This document shows, piece after piece, positions 1 to 6,398 of a DNA stretch of 10,959 nt. Where the stretch lies: positions 1 to 10,959 of the forward strand of contig USMO01000040.1 in assembly GCA_900555785.1 (NCBI GenBank), in the 5' to 3' direction. Position 1 is the first letter of the stretch. Every line of letters starts with the position of its first letter. This stretch comes from an uncultured Eubacteriales bacterium. GTDB lineage: Bacteria > Bacillota > Clostridia > Oscillospirales > CAG-272. The notes below the pieces were generated by a model. The model was not told where the DNA came from and ran no database searches. It was given only the letters and a program-made list of their open reading frames with translations. Both the position numbers and the translations under genes were made by a program.

Positions 1-98
1 GGGGGGGTAACGTCCTCTGCCGATACACCCGTCAAAGTGGCGGGGACGAGCGCTGCAAGCATTGCGAGCGTCAGCATAAGGGAAATCAGTTTCTTCAT
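1..98 (-). CDS. Secreted protein, N-terminal fragment (cut by window edge)
   Basis: Only the first 32 codons are inside the window. They encode a typical Sec signal peptide: MKK, a hydrophobic core of about 18 residues rich in Leu, Met and Ala, then a likely signal peptidase I site at VSA followed by EDVTPP. There is no lipobox Cys, so the product is probably released or held by a C-terminal device outside the window. An AAGGAG Shine-Dalgarno lies 7 nt upstream of the ATG. The gene starts 54 bp after the propeller lipoprotein stop on the same strand with no terminator between, so it probably continues the operon. Its leader matches the GLUG protein's leader almost position for position, including length and the LT-x-VSAE ending. 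It may be a related surface protein, but the mature part is unseen and the function is unknown. Confidence 0.75.
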   Translation of the reverse strand, partial: MKKLISLMLTLAMLAALVPATLTGVSAEDVTP

Positions 99-152
99 GG
101 CTGCTCTCCTTGTAAAAATGAAATTGGGGTATGTGAATGAAAAGGAACCGTT

Positions 153-1556
153 TCAGTACCGATAATCCGTCACGAAAGCACGGATTTTGTAGATGTGTAC
201 GTCTTCGGGCAGGTCGAGTGTGCGGTTCAGCGTACCGCCGGAAAAGGGCAGCTGATAGGAGCATCGCACCGTTGACGCCGTCCATGCGGACAGTTTGCCG
301 TCCGGGATGACCTCGCAGACCGTTCCGTCCGGAAAGCTCGAAATACCCTTGACGTTTGCGCGGTTGAAGACCGCGCTGTCCTGATAGGTGGTCAGGAACT
401 CCCCGGTTGCCGGGTCGAACTGGTAGACCGCCTTGCCGGTTGTAATCCACAGCCGGTTTGTTCCGGCAACCGCCTGCAGGTCATGCGCGCCATCGGTCGG
501 AAGGCTGTAACTGCTGCCGGGAACCTGCGAGACCGCAATGGCTCCGTCCGCACCGAACTCCGCGCGATACGCCGCCAGCCGGCTGCCGCCGATGACCCAA
601 TAGCAGGTTTGCGCCGGGTCATAGAGGACGCCGTGTGCGTCTGTAAACGTAACCGCCGCATAGGTCTGCCCGCTTGCGTCTGCGGTGTCGAAAAAGCGCA
701 CTTCGTTGCCCTCGCTGGATGCCGCGACCGCGATTTTCCCGTCCGGGGAGACCTCCACCGAATGCGGGTTATACGCGGTGAGGTCGGTTCGCCAGACCCG
801 CTGTCCGTCCGGATAGGAGAACAGCTCCAGCGTGCCGGTGCTTCTGGCAGAGGTCCCGCTGCAGACCGCCACAACGGTCCCGTATTTCGGGTTCTCGCGC
901 ACCTTGATGCCCGCAATGGCGCTATACGCCGCGCGGACCGACCAGCTGGGCGTGTCCTGCACGAACCCTTCCGAGAGGTCATAGACGCTGACCGTGCCGT
1001 TCTTCTGGTCGGCAACCAGCACGCACCTGTCCTCCCCTGCTCCGACCTGCCCGTCATAGCAGTACCCCTCCGGGAACTGCATTCCGTTCTCCCGGACATA
1101 TGCGGCAAAGGCTGCGCAGGCGTAATCAAGCGCCAGTTCATCGGCGCCCTGGATGACCAGGTTCCCGCCCACGCGCCGGACCGTATAACTGCCGCTGTTC
1201 CGGAAGGTGACCCGGCTTTCCTGCCGCGCGGTGTCCCCCACCAGAATCAGCGTTCCCGTTACGCCGTCCAGCCGGTCGTCTGCCCGGGTCTCCAGCTGTT
1301 TGCAGACCCCTGCCAGCTCGTTGCCCAGTTTCCGGACCAGCGTTCGCTCCGCAATCCCGGCGTCGGCACTGCGCACCAGGATGTAAGAGGTCTGCGTCTC
1401 CGGCTCGCCGCTCTCGGGGGCTGCGGTCTGCTCGGTGTCGGGGTTGGGGTCGGTCTGCGTTCCGTCTGCCGGGTTCCGGTCGGTCCGGCAGCTGCCCAGC
1501 GCCAGAAGGAGGGACAGGGTCACGGCAAGGCTCCAAAGTCGTTTCACGGCTGTCAC
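153..1556 (-). CDS. Beta-propeller lipoprotein with N-terminal glycosidase-associated-like domain
   Basis: A 467-residue exported protein of unknown function. The signal peptide ends in a lipobox (ALGSC, Cys23), followed by a Thr/Pro/Glu/Asp linker to about residue 57. Residues 57-155 look like the alpha/beta domain often found in front of glycosidase modules in clostridial surface proteins: YILVRS, LILVGDTAR near 103 and LVIQGADE near 133 are the recognisable strands. Residues 178-465 form WD/YVTN-like propeller repeats (VYDLSEG, HSVEVSPDGK, VRFFDTAD, YQFDPATGE). The fold recalls the DUF6528 propellers, from memory and unverified. Three repeats carry His at the same place (H265, H308, H358), which could line a central site. 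The GTG start overlaps the upstream gene's TGA by 4 bp (GTGA), implying translational coupling; a second GTG three codons in also fits the signal peptide. It could be a binding protein or a propeller-type lyase. Confidence 0.85.
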   Translation of the reverse strand: MTAVKRLWSLAVTLSLLLALGSCRTDRNPADGTQTDPNPDTEQTAAPESGEPETQTSYILVRSADAGIAERTLVRKLGNELAGVCKQLETRADDRLDGVTGTLILVGDTARQESRVTFRNSGSYTVRRVGGNLVIQGADELALDYACAAFAAYVRENGMQFPEGYCYDGQVGAGEDRCVLVADQKNGTVSVYDLSEGFVQDTPSWSVRAAYSAIAGIKVRENPKYGTVVAVCSGTSARSTGTLELFSYPDGQRVWRTDLTAYNPHSVEVSPDGKIAVAASSEGNEVRFFDTADASGQTYAAVTFTDAHGVLYDPAQTCYWVIGGSRLAAYRAEFGADGAIAVSQVPGSSYSLPTDGAHDLQAVAGTNRLWITTGKAVYQFDPATGEFLTTYQDSAVFNRANVKGISSFPDGTVCEVIPDGKLSAWTASTVRCSYQLPFSGGTLNRTLDLPEDVHIYKIRAFVTDYRY

Positions 1557-2383
1557 CGGACCCGGATGACGCGCGCGGTCGTCATGCCGGTGATGTACTG
1601 CGGCAGGGTGTCGGTCACCATAGTTTCTGCGTCAAAGTGCAGGTGTCCGGCAAAAATCGCCCGAATCTGCGGGCAGGTTTTGAGGTACGCCATGGTTTCC
1701 AGCGTTGTCTCGTCTGCAAACTGCTGCTCGCGGCGGTCGGGCGGGTAGTTTGCCGTCAGTTCGTTCGGCACGCCTGCCAGAAACGCGCAGGTCTGGTGTT
1801 TGGTCAGCTCCCGGAACAGTTCCGGCGTATAGATCGGGTTATGCAGAAACAACAGAATCGGCATGCCCTTTTCGGCTTCTGCCTTCAGGCGCTCCAGCTG
1901 CCACGGCTCGAACCGGTAGTAGCCGTTATCGATGCCGACGAGGTTCACGCCCTTCATTTCTCTTGCATAAAAGCGAATATCGTTCGGGTAATAGGATTGG
2001 ACCAGTGCAAGGCTGCGGTTGCGGTAGGCTGCGTCCTCTTTTTCTCCGTCTCCGACGTAGATGGCGAACTCATGGTTGCCCGCTGTGACCAGCGCCACGT
2101 CGTTTTCGTCGAAAAAGCGCTTTGCCCGTTCCAGGTTTGCCATGGAGACGAAGTCAATCAGGTCGCCTGTATGGACAATCGGTGCCTGCAGCGCTCTTGC
2201 GGTTGCCTCTGCGTAGGCGATCCAGATCTCCTGCTGGCAGCCGAACACGTCGTTTCTGCCTTTTGCATGCTTGATCTTCTTTTCGCCGTCCCGCTCATCC
2301 CCGTAGGAAAAGTGCGTGTCGGTTGCGTGCACCAGCTCGAACGGTTCCGCTCCAAGCCGGATTTCGGTAAATATGGTTTTCAT
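1553..2383 (-). CDS. Cytosolic calcineurin-like metallophosphoesterase
   Basis: A 276-residue protein with the full dinuclear-metal signature of the calcineurin-like phosphoesterase superfamily: D22-x-H24, GDLID at 73-77, GNHE at 102-105, H181 in LFLHNP, and GHLH at 246-249. No signal peptide or membrane segment is present, so it should act in the cytoplasm, unlike its upstream neighbour. The family hydrolyses phosphomono- or phosphodiesters (nucleotides, phospholipid head groups, sugar phosphates) using Mn/Fe/Zn; the substrate cannot be read from sequence. The end, with PQY-x-TGM and a final R-x-IRVR strand, resembles that of the neighbouring lipoprotein phosphatase, so the two may be distant paralogues. 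AAGGAG lies 6 nt before the ATG. That Shine-Dalgarno partly overlaps a small CTTT-CGGG-AAAG hairpin at 2393-2404. The stop overlaps the next gene's GTG start. Confidence 0.92.
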   Translation of the reverse strand: MKTIFTEIRLGAEPFELVHATDTHFSYGDERDGEKKIKHAKGRNDVFGCQQEIWIAYAEATARALQAPIVHTGDLIDFVSMANLERAKRFFDENDVALVTAGNHEFAIYVGDGEKEDAAYRNRSLALVQSYYPNDIRFYAREMKGVNLVGIDNGYYRFEPWQLERLKAEAEKGMPILLFLHNPIYTPELFRELTKHQTCAFLAGVPNELTANYPPDRREQQFADETTLETMAYLKTCPQIRAIFAGHLHFDAETMVTDTLPQYITGMTTARVIRVR

Positions 2384-2389
2384 TTGGTT

Positions 2390-2395
2390 CTCCTT
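2390..2395 (-). promoter_or_regulatory. Ribosome-binding site partly inside a small hairpin
   Basis: AAGGAG on the minus strand, 6 nt before the ATG of the cytosolic phosphoesterase. A short inverted repeat at 2393-2404 (CTTT, loop CCCG in the RNA, AAAG) can pair with its 5' half. Only four base pairs form, so any effect on translation would be modest. Confidence 0.5.
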
Positions 2396-2406
2396 TCGGG
2401 AAAGAC

Positions 2407-2502
2407 CTTGGGGCGCTGCCCCAAGCCCCGCTTAGGGGACTTCTTTCGGTAGAAGTAACGCTGCGCTACTGACTGGTTGCTGCGCAACCAGTCACCCCTA
2501 AG
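2407..2502. repeat. Multi-hairpin palindromic element between the two phosphoesterase genes
   Basis: Most of the 200-bp gap between the phosphoesterase genes is stacked inverted repeats. Hairpin 1 is CTTGGGGC / GCCCCAAG (2407-2414 and 2418-2425, 3-nt loop, perfect). An outer stem CTTAGGGG / CCCCTAAG (2431-2438 and 2495-2502, perfect) encloses two more: ACTTCT / AGAAGT (2439-2444 and 2451-2456) and the 11-bp perfect TGACTGGTTGC / GCAACCAGTCA (2470-2480 and 2484-2494). An alternative AGTA-CG / CG-TACT pairing at about 2454-2470 competes with the second. Copies of AACCCC and TTGGGG further right could close a larger structure. It resembles the dispersed GC-rich palindromic repeats seen between genes in many Clostridia (recalled, not searched). 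Minus-strand RNA has no U-run after the last hairpin, so it is not a standard terminator. No target-site duplication was found. Confidence 0.7.
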
Positions 2503-2533
2503 AACCCCAAGAACTTGCCTAAGGGGAATTTTT

Positions 2534-2558
2534 GGGGGCGGGTTTTGGGTTTGGTGGG
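2534..2558 (+). other. G-quadruplex-type motif
   Basis: Four G-runs on the plus strand fit the G3-N1-7 pattern: runs starting at about 2534, 2540, 2547 and 2556, with loops GGC, TTTT and TTTGGT. The motif lies just after the stop codon of the lipoprotein phosphoesterase and on the template strand for the minus-strand operon; the mRNA is correspondingly C-rich. Folding is predicted from the pattern only. Confidence 0.45.
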
Positions 2559-2583
2559 TGCGAGCGGTGGTGGCGGTCCGGGC

Positions 2584-3762
2584 TTACTTCAAAATAATGC
2601 GCGTCAGGTTACCGGTTCCGGTGCTTTCCGCGTGGTCGCCGTCCATGCGGCGGCTCATATTGGCAAGCACGTACTGCGGGATATACGCAGGTTTGCCCTC
2701 CGGCGTTTTGGCTTTGATTTCTGTATAGGCATCGCCGTGGTTGTGTCCGCAGAAGTAGCCCTTGATAACGTCGGGGCTGTTGGTAATCAGTTCATAGACC
2801 TGCTTTGCGACAGGGCGGTCATCGGAAAAGGCGTCGCCGTCAAAGTCGATGTAGATCTTGTCCCCGTCGGTGTTCTTGGTGGGCAGCGGAATGTGACCGA
2901 ACAGGAGCATCACATAGCCCTTCTCGCGCGCCAGTGCAATATCCCGCTTGAGGCAGTCCAGCTGCTTCTGGGAATAGCGCTCGGCGCGTGCGTCATAGCG
3001 GCTTGCGTTGTCCAGCACGACCACCATCACCCGCTCGTCGATAATCTGCGAGGTGTAGTCAAGGTCAAAGCCGTATTTGCTGTACAGGCTGTTCAGTTCC
3101 TGGTAGTTTTTCTCAAACTGCGTCAGCGAGCTGCGGTTCGGGTAGGTGCATTCATGGTTGCCCGCCGTCGGGATGACCTTGCCAGCCAGCGCGGCGTTGA
3201 TGTTCTTGTCTGCCTGAAAGACGTACTGCTCCATCACGTCATAGTTTGCGCGGGAGTAGAAATTCACCAGGTCCCCGGTCAGGATGACGCGGTCGGCTCC
3301 GGCGGCATAGTTCATGCAGCGCTTGAAGGTTTCGATGATGTTCGCGTTGTCGCCGAAATTCGCGCCCCATTCCCGATAGGAATCCTTGACGAAATCCGCC
3401 TCGTTGTCATACAGGGCATTGAAATGCACATCGCTGATCTGAAAGATTTCAATCGGCGTTCCGTCGCCCGGAATGTCGATGGTCACCTCGCGCAGGGTCA
3501 ACGTTTTGCCGTCTGCCGCCTTGACCTGAATGTCCTTCTTCCAGGGGTTCTTATACTTAAACGAATTGATAATATCGTCCCGGTTCACCTGACCGCCCGG
3601 AATGGTTGCCGCCTCGGTTGTGGTCTCATCGGAGCGCAGGTCGGTGTCCTCATCGGTTCCGGATTCCGTGTCGGTCCCCTGTGAGGCACCCGCGCAGCCG
3701 GTCAGCAAAAGCCCTGCGCCAAGGATACCGAACAGCAGGCGTTTCCAAAATTTCTGTTTCAT
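2584..3762 (-). CDS. Lipoprotein calcineurin-like metallophosphoesterase
   Basis: A 392-residue cell-surface phosphoesterase. The N-terminus is a lipoprotein signal peptide with lipobox LLTGC (Cys23), then a disordered Thr/Asp/Glu linker to about residue 55 that lifts the enzyme from the membrane. The catalytic domain (about 100-390) has every metal-ligand motif: D111-x-H113, GDLVN at 163-167 (Asn in the last position, as is common), GNHE at 201-204, H290 in LFGHIPLP and GHNH at 339-342. It is expected to hydrolyse a phosphate ester outside the membrane. The substrate is unknown; a phosphorylated glycan, teichoic-acid-like polymer or nucleotide are all possible. The ATG is preceded at 8 nt by a modest GAGGG. 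It follows the small lipoprotein gene, separated by a strong hairpin, and is followed by a second, cytosolic member of the same superfamily across the palindromic element. Confidence 0.92.
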   Translation of the reverse strand: MKQKFWKRLLFGILGAGLLLTGCAGASQGTDTESGTDEDTDLRSDETTTEAATIPGGQVNRDDIINSFKYKNPWKKDIQVKAADGKTLTLREVTIDIPGDGTPIEIFQISDVHFNALYDNEADFVKDSYREWGANFGDNANIIETFKRCMNYAAGADRVILTGDLVNFYSRANYDVMEQYVFQADKNINAALAGKVIPTAGNHECTYPNRSSLTQFEKNYQELNSLYSKYGFDLDYTSQIIDERVMVVVLDNASRYDARAERYSQKQLDCLKRDIALAREKGYVMLLFGHIPLPTKNTDGDKIYIDFDGDAFSDDRPVAKQVYELITNSPDVIKGYFCGHNHGDAYTEIKAKTPEGKPAYIPQYVLANMSRRMDGDHAESTGTGNLTRIILK

Positions 3763-3784
3763 GTTTTTCCCTCAATTACAGGTG

Positions 3785-3826
3785 TTGCCACACCCCCGCC
3801 CGAAACATGCGGCGGGAGTGTGGCAA
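3785..3826 (-). other. Strong intercistronic hairpin
   Basis: The arms TTGCCACACCCCCGCC (3785-3800) and GGCGGGAGTGTGGCAA (3811-3826) pair over 16 positions with one mismatch around a 10-nt loop. The hairpin fills most of the 69-bp gap between the small lipoprotein and the lipoprotein phosphoesterase. In the minus-strand transcript it is followed by CACCTGTAATTG, not a U-tract, so a Rho-independent terminator is unlikely. An mRNA-stability or processing element that uncouples the two genes is a better guess. Confidence 0.6.
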
Positions 3827-3831
3827 ATTGC

Positions 3832-4092
3832 TCAGTTCTTCTGATCCGGTTCAATCTCCGGACCGAATTTGCCGTCGTCGCCGGTGACTACCACCATGCC
3901 GCCCGGCAGAACCTCGTCGGTCGGCTCCTCTTCGATGGTCGGAACTTCGGTTGTAGCTTCAGAGGTCGGTGCTTCGGTCTTCCCTTCCGAGGTATTGGCA
4001 TCGGTATCCTTGCCGTCATCGCCGGTCTTGCAGGCGACTGCCAGGAGTGCGACGCAAAGGATCAACGCAAGAATGGCTATCCACTTTTTCAT
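3832..4092 (-). CDS. Small lipoprotein with disordered acidic/Thr-rich tail
   Basis: An 86-residue protein made of a lipoprotein signal peptide (lipobox LAVAC, Cys21) and about 65 residues of Asp, Glu, Thr, Gly and Pro with no predicted folded domain. AGGAGG sits 8 nt before the ATG. The Shine-Dalgarno begins just after the TGA of the GLUG protein (18-bp gap), so the two are probably translated together. The first mature residues, CKTGDDGKDTDA, closely resemble those of the solute-binding lipoprotein upstream, CKTSGDNGTKTDA, and both resemble the linker of the phosphoesterase lipoprotein. It may be the leftover head of a decayed lipoprotein gene, or a genuine short surface peptide. No downstream frame continues it, because the hairpin follows at once. 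I do not recognise a family. Confidence 0.75.
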   Translation of the reverse strand: MKKWIAILALILCVALLAVACKTGDDGKDTDANTSEGKTEAPTSEATTEVPTIEEEPTDEVLPGGMVVVTGDDGKFGPEIEPDQKN

Positions 4093-4110
4093 TGTAGTAT
4101 CCTCCTATGA

Positions 4111-6342
4111 TCAGTTTGCTGCGGGCGTTTCCGACTCTTCGGGTGCTGCAGGCTCTGCAAGCGTGAAGGTCACGGTGCTGCTCTTGATGGATTCCTCGGT
4201 GCCGTTTACATCGGCAGATGCCTTAACGGAGATCTTCGTGCCGGCAACCAGGTCGATCTTCACATTCTTAATGACAAAGACCACATAGAAGCTGCCGTCC
4301 GGCGCCTCAATCACCTGCTCCACGCCGTCCACGATCTTGGTCAGTTCGCGGTAGCATTCGGTCACCTCGCTGCTGACCTTTTCGGTCTTCTCCTCGCCGC
4401 TCTCAATGGTGTAAAGGAACTTCACGCCATAAAGGTTGGTGTTGGTCATCTTTGCCACGATGCGGATGTTGTAGGTTCCGTCAATCTGCGGCTTTTCGGG
4501 GTTGCTGTTTGCCTCGGTTGCGATCTGCGCAAACGCGATGCTGAGCTGGTCGTCCTGCGCGTCAGGCTCAAGCCCCATCGCAATCTTGATCAGTCTCTGG
4601 TCCTCCTCGCTGTACTGTGCCAGCAGGGCGGTGGTGACTTCCAGCGTCAGGTTGAGGCTCTTGGGGAACAGCTCCCGCTTGGTGTCGTCGGTCAGGGTCT
4701 TCATCACGGTCAGAACGGTATCCAGCGCGGTCTTGTCGGCAACGGTGGTCTCGGTCGTGAACTTCACAACGCTGTAATCCACGCCGCTCATGGCAACCGA
4801 CAGGTGCTTGTTCGTGTCATTGAGGTAGGTCTTTGCAATTGCAAGAATCGGGTAAAGCGCGTTTGCATCCTTGGTCCAGACAGCCTGATTGTTCGCATCC
4901 TTGATTGCCAGCAGCGCGGTGAAATCGGTGGTCTTGGTGATCTGCGTCACCGGCGTACCGGTCAGCGCATCCAGCATTTCCATTGCGCTGTAGCAGTCAT
5001 TCGCCACGCGCTTGTCGTTCTTCGAGCCGGCAAACAGGCTTGCGCCGTTGCCGTCCCCGTTCAGCACGATACCGGTCACAACGCAGTTCTTCGCGGTCAT
5101 GGTGTCAAGCGTGCGCGCCAGCAGACCGCCCTTGCGCTTTGCGGTACCGATAATCATACCGTCAAACTGGCAGTTCTCGTAGGTCTTCGGCTGCGAGCAG
5201 GAGGCACCGACGATACCGCCGATGTTCTGGTTCTGCACGCCCTTCGTGGAGCACTCCATGATGTACATGTTGCCTGCGAAGTAGCAGCCCGTAACGGTGG
5301 AAACGTCCGTCACAATGACGTTCCCCTGACCGTCCTTCTTCTGGTTCGCGTAAATATTTCCAACGATACCGCCAAAACCGGAGTTCCAGTCCTGCGAAAA
5401 ACCAATGTTTTCATAGCCGAACTCCATCTTTTCGGTAATGACCACACAGTCGGAAATCACCGGTGCTGCCTGGATGTCGTACTGGCTCAGACCGAGGATA
5501 CCGCCGAGGTTGTCAGCGTAAGGCGCCACAATGGTGCCGGTGAAGGTGCAGTTTTTGATGATGGTCGGCTTGTTATTCGTGTTACAGCTGTTGATAATGC
5601 CGATGATGCCGCCAACGCAGTCAAAGCGGTCCTGTCTGCCGTCAACCACAACGATTTCGGCATTCGTCCACAGGTTTTCGTAACCGCCCTGTCCTTCGGT
5701 ACCGGAACCGACATTCCCGTTCTGCCAGCCCACAAAGCCGCCAACCGTAAAGCTGTGCGCGGCAATTTTTGCATCTGCAAGTCGCAGATTTTTAATCCAG
5801 TCACCGCCGAACTGACCGATCAGACCAACCGAAACACCGCTGTTGTCTGCCGAGCAATCCACCTTCATATTGGAGATGGTTGCCACGCCGCCGTTCACGG
5901 AGCCAATCAGACTGCCGCGGAACTTGGATTTTTTCGAAATCGGCTCCCAGCGGTGAGCGCCAAGGTCCAAATCGGCTTCAATCAGGAACGCATCGCCCTT
6001 GAAGAGGTCACCCGAGGTGATGTTCGAGAGATATGCCAGCCCTGCCAGCTGCGCCGGGGTGGTAATGTGGTAGGTCTCTTTTGTCCATGCCTTGATGTGG
6101 TAATACTTGCCGCCGACTTCAACCGTCTCGTTGGCGATCTGGTCTGCGTTGTCTGCGGTCTTCTCCAGGGTCTTGCACCAAGAGAGATCGTAGTTGCCTT
6201 CATCCGTCCATGCGGTTGCAGGAACTTCCGGTTTTGTAACGGTCGGTCTCTGCGTCTCCTCTGCGGAAACCGCCGTCAGTCCGAGCGGCAGCATCGAGAG
6301 AATCATGGTCAGGACAAGCAGAAAGGACAGTGCTTTTTTCAT
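4111..6342 (-). CDS. Secreted GLUG-repeat beta-helix protein
   Basis: A 743-residue exported protein of the GLUG-motif type. Residues 1-27 form a Sec signal peptide with a likely cut after VSA. Residues 91-130 (YHITTPAQLAGLAYL, then FLIEADLDLG) are the usual lead-in of these proteins. At least seven GLUG-like turns follow: VGLIGQFGG (172), VGGFVGWQNG (200), VGGIIGIINS (243), LGGILGLSQY (279), FGGIVGNIYA (323), IGGIVGASCS (374) and KGGLLAR (404). This suggests a right-handed beta-helix to about residue 450. Residues 450-610 are mostly helical-looking, and 620-730 look like a beta-sandwich (YNIRIVAKM, FYVVFVIKNV). There is no LPxTG, S-layer-homology motif or C-terminal helix, so the attachment mode is unclear. 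AAGGAG lies 8 nt before the ATG. Such proteins are usually adhesins or glycan-contacting surface proteins; no catalytic motif is evident. Confidence 0.9.
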   Translation of the reverse strand: MKKALSFLLVLTMILSMLPLGLTAVSAEETQRPTVTKPEVPATAWTDEGNYDLSWCKTLEKTADNADQIANETVEVGGKYYHIKAWTKETYHITTPAQLAGLAYLSNITSGDLFKGDAFLIEADLDLGAHRWEPISKKSKFRGSLIGSVNGGVATISNMKVDCSADNSGVSVGLIGQFGGDWIKNLRLADAKIAAHSFTVGGFVGWQNGNVGSGTEGQGGYENLWTNAEIVVVDGRQDRFDCVGGIIGIINSCNTNNKPTIIKNCTFTGTIVAPYADNLGGILGLSQYDIQAAPVISDCVVITEKMEFGYENIGFSQDWNSGFGGIVGNIYANQKKDGQGNVIVTDVSTVTGCYFAGNMYIMECSTKGVQNQNIGGIVGASCSQPKTYENCQFDGMIIGTAKRKGGLLARTLDTMTAKNCVVTGIVLNGDGNGASLFAGSKNDKRVANDCYSAMEMLDALTGTPVTQITKTTDFTALLAIKDANNQAVWTKDANALYPILAIAKTYLNDTNKHLSVAMSGVDYSVVKFTTETTVADKTALDTVLTVMKTLTDDTKRELFPKSLNLTLEVTTALLAQYSEEDQRLIKIAMGLEPDAQDDQLSIAFAQIATEANSNPEKPQIDGTYNIRIVAKMTNTNLYGVKFLYTIESGEEKTEKVSSEVTECYRELTKIVDGVEQVIEAPDGSFYVVFVIKNVKIDLVAGTKISVKASADVNGTEESIKSSTVTFTLAEPAAPEESETPAAN

Positions 6343-6377
6343 GGGTTTGCTCCTTTTCAGAATAGATTTTTATCGCT

Positions 6378-6393
6378 TGCCGGTTCTCCGGCA
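6378..6393 (-). other. Short intercistronic hairpin
   Basis: TGCCGG / CCGGCA (6378-6383 and 6388-6393), a perfect 6-bp stem with a 4-nt loop, lies 5 bp after the stop of the solute-binding protein in the 56-bp gap before the GLUG gene. The following RNA (AAGCGATAAAAATC) is not U-rich, so it is at most a weak attenuator or a 3'-end protecting hairpin that would leave more solute-binding-protein mRNA than downstream mRNA. Confidence 0.5.
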
Positions 6394-6398
6394 GGAGA

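Noticed and set aside
1..7. Run of seven G at the left edge as a phase-variable tract
   Set aside because: It simply encodes Pro codons on the minus strand and is cut by the window edge, so its length cannot be judged.
483..1748. Long plus-strand open frame opposite the propeller and phosphoesterase genes
   Set aside because: It has Arg/Ala/Pro-rich composition and no domain, crosses two well-supported genes, and is an antisense by-product of GC-rich codon use.
2407..2425. CTTGGGGC/GCCCCAAG hairpin as a Rho-independent terminator
   Set aside because: The minus-strand RNA after the stem reads GTCTTTCCC, and in the other direction C-rich sequence follows. Neither is a U-tract.
2407..2502. CRISPR array or insertion sequence
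   Set aside because: The stems differ from each other, there are no regular spacers, no transposase frame is present and no target duplication was seen.
2515..3684. 389-codon plus-strand frame opposite the lipoprotein phosphoesterase
   Set aside because: The minus-strand frame carries all five metallophosphoesterase motifs, a lipobox and a ribosome-binding site; the plus frame has none of these.
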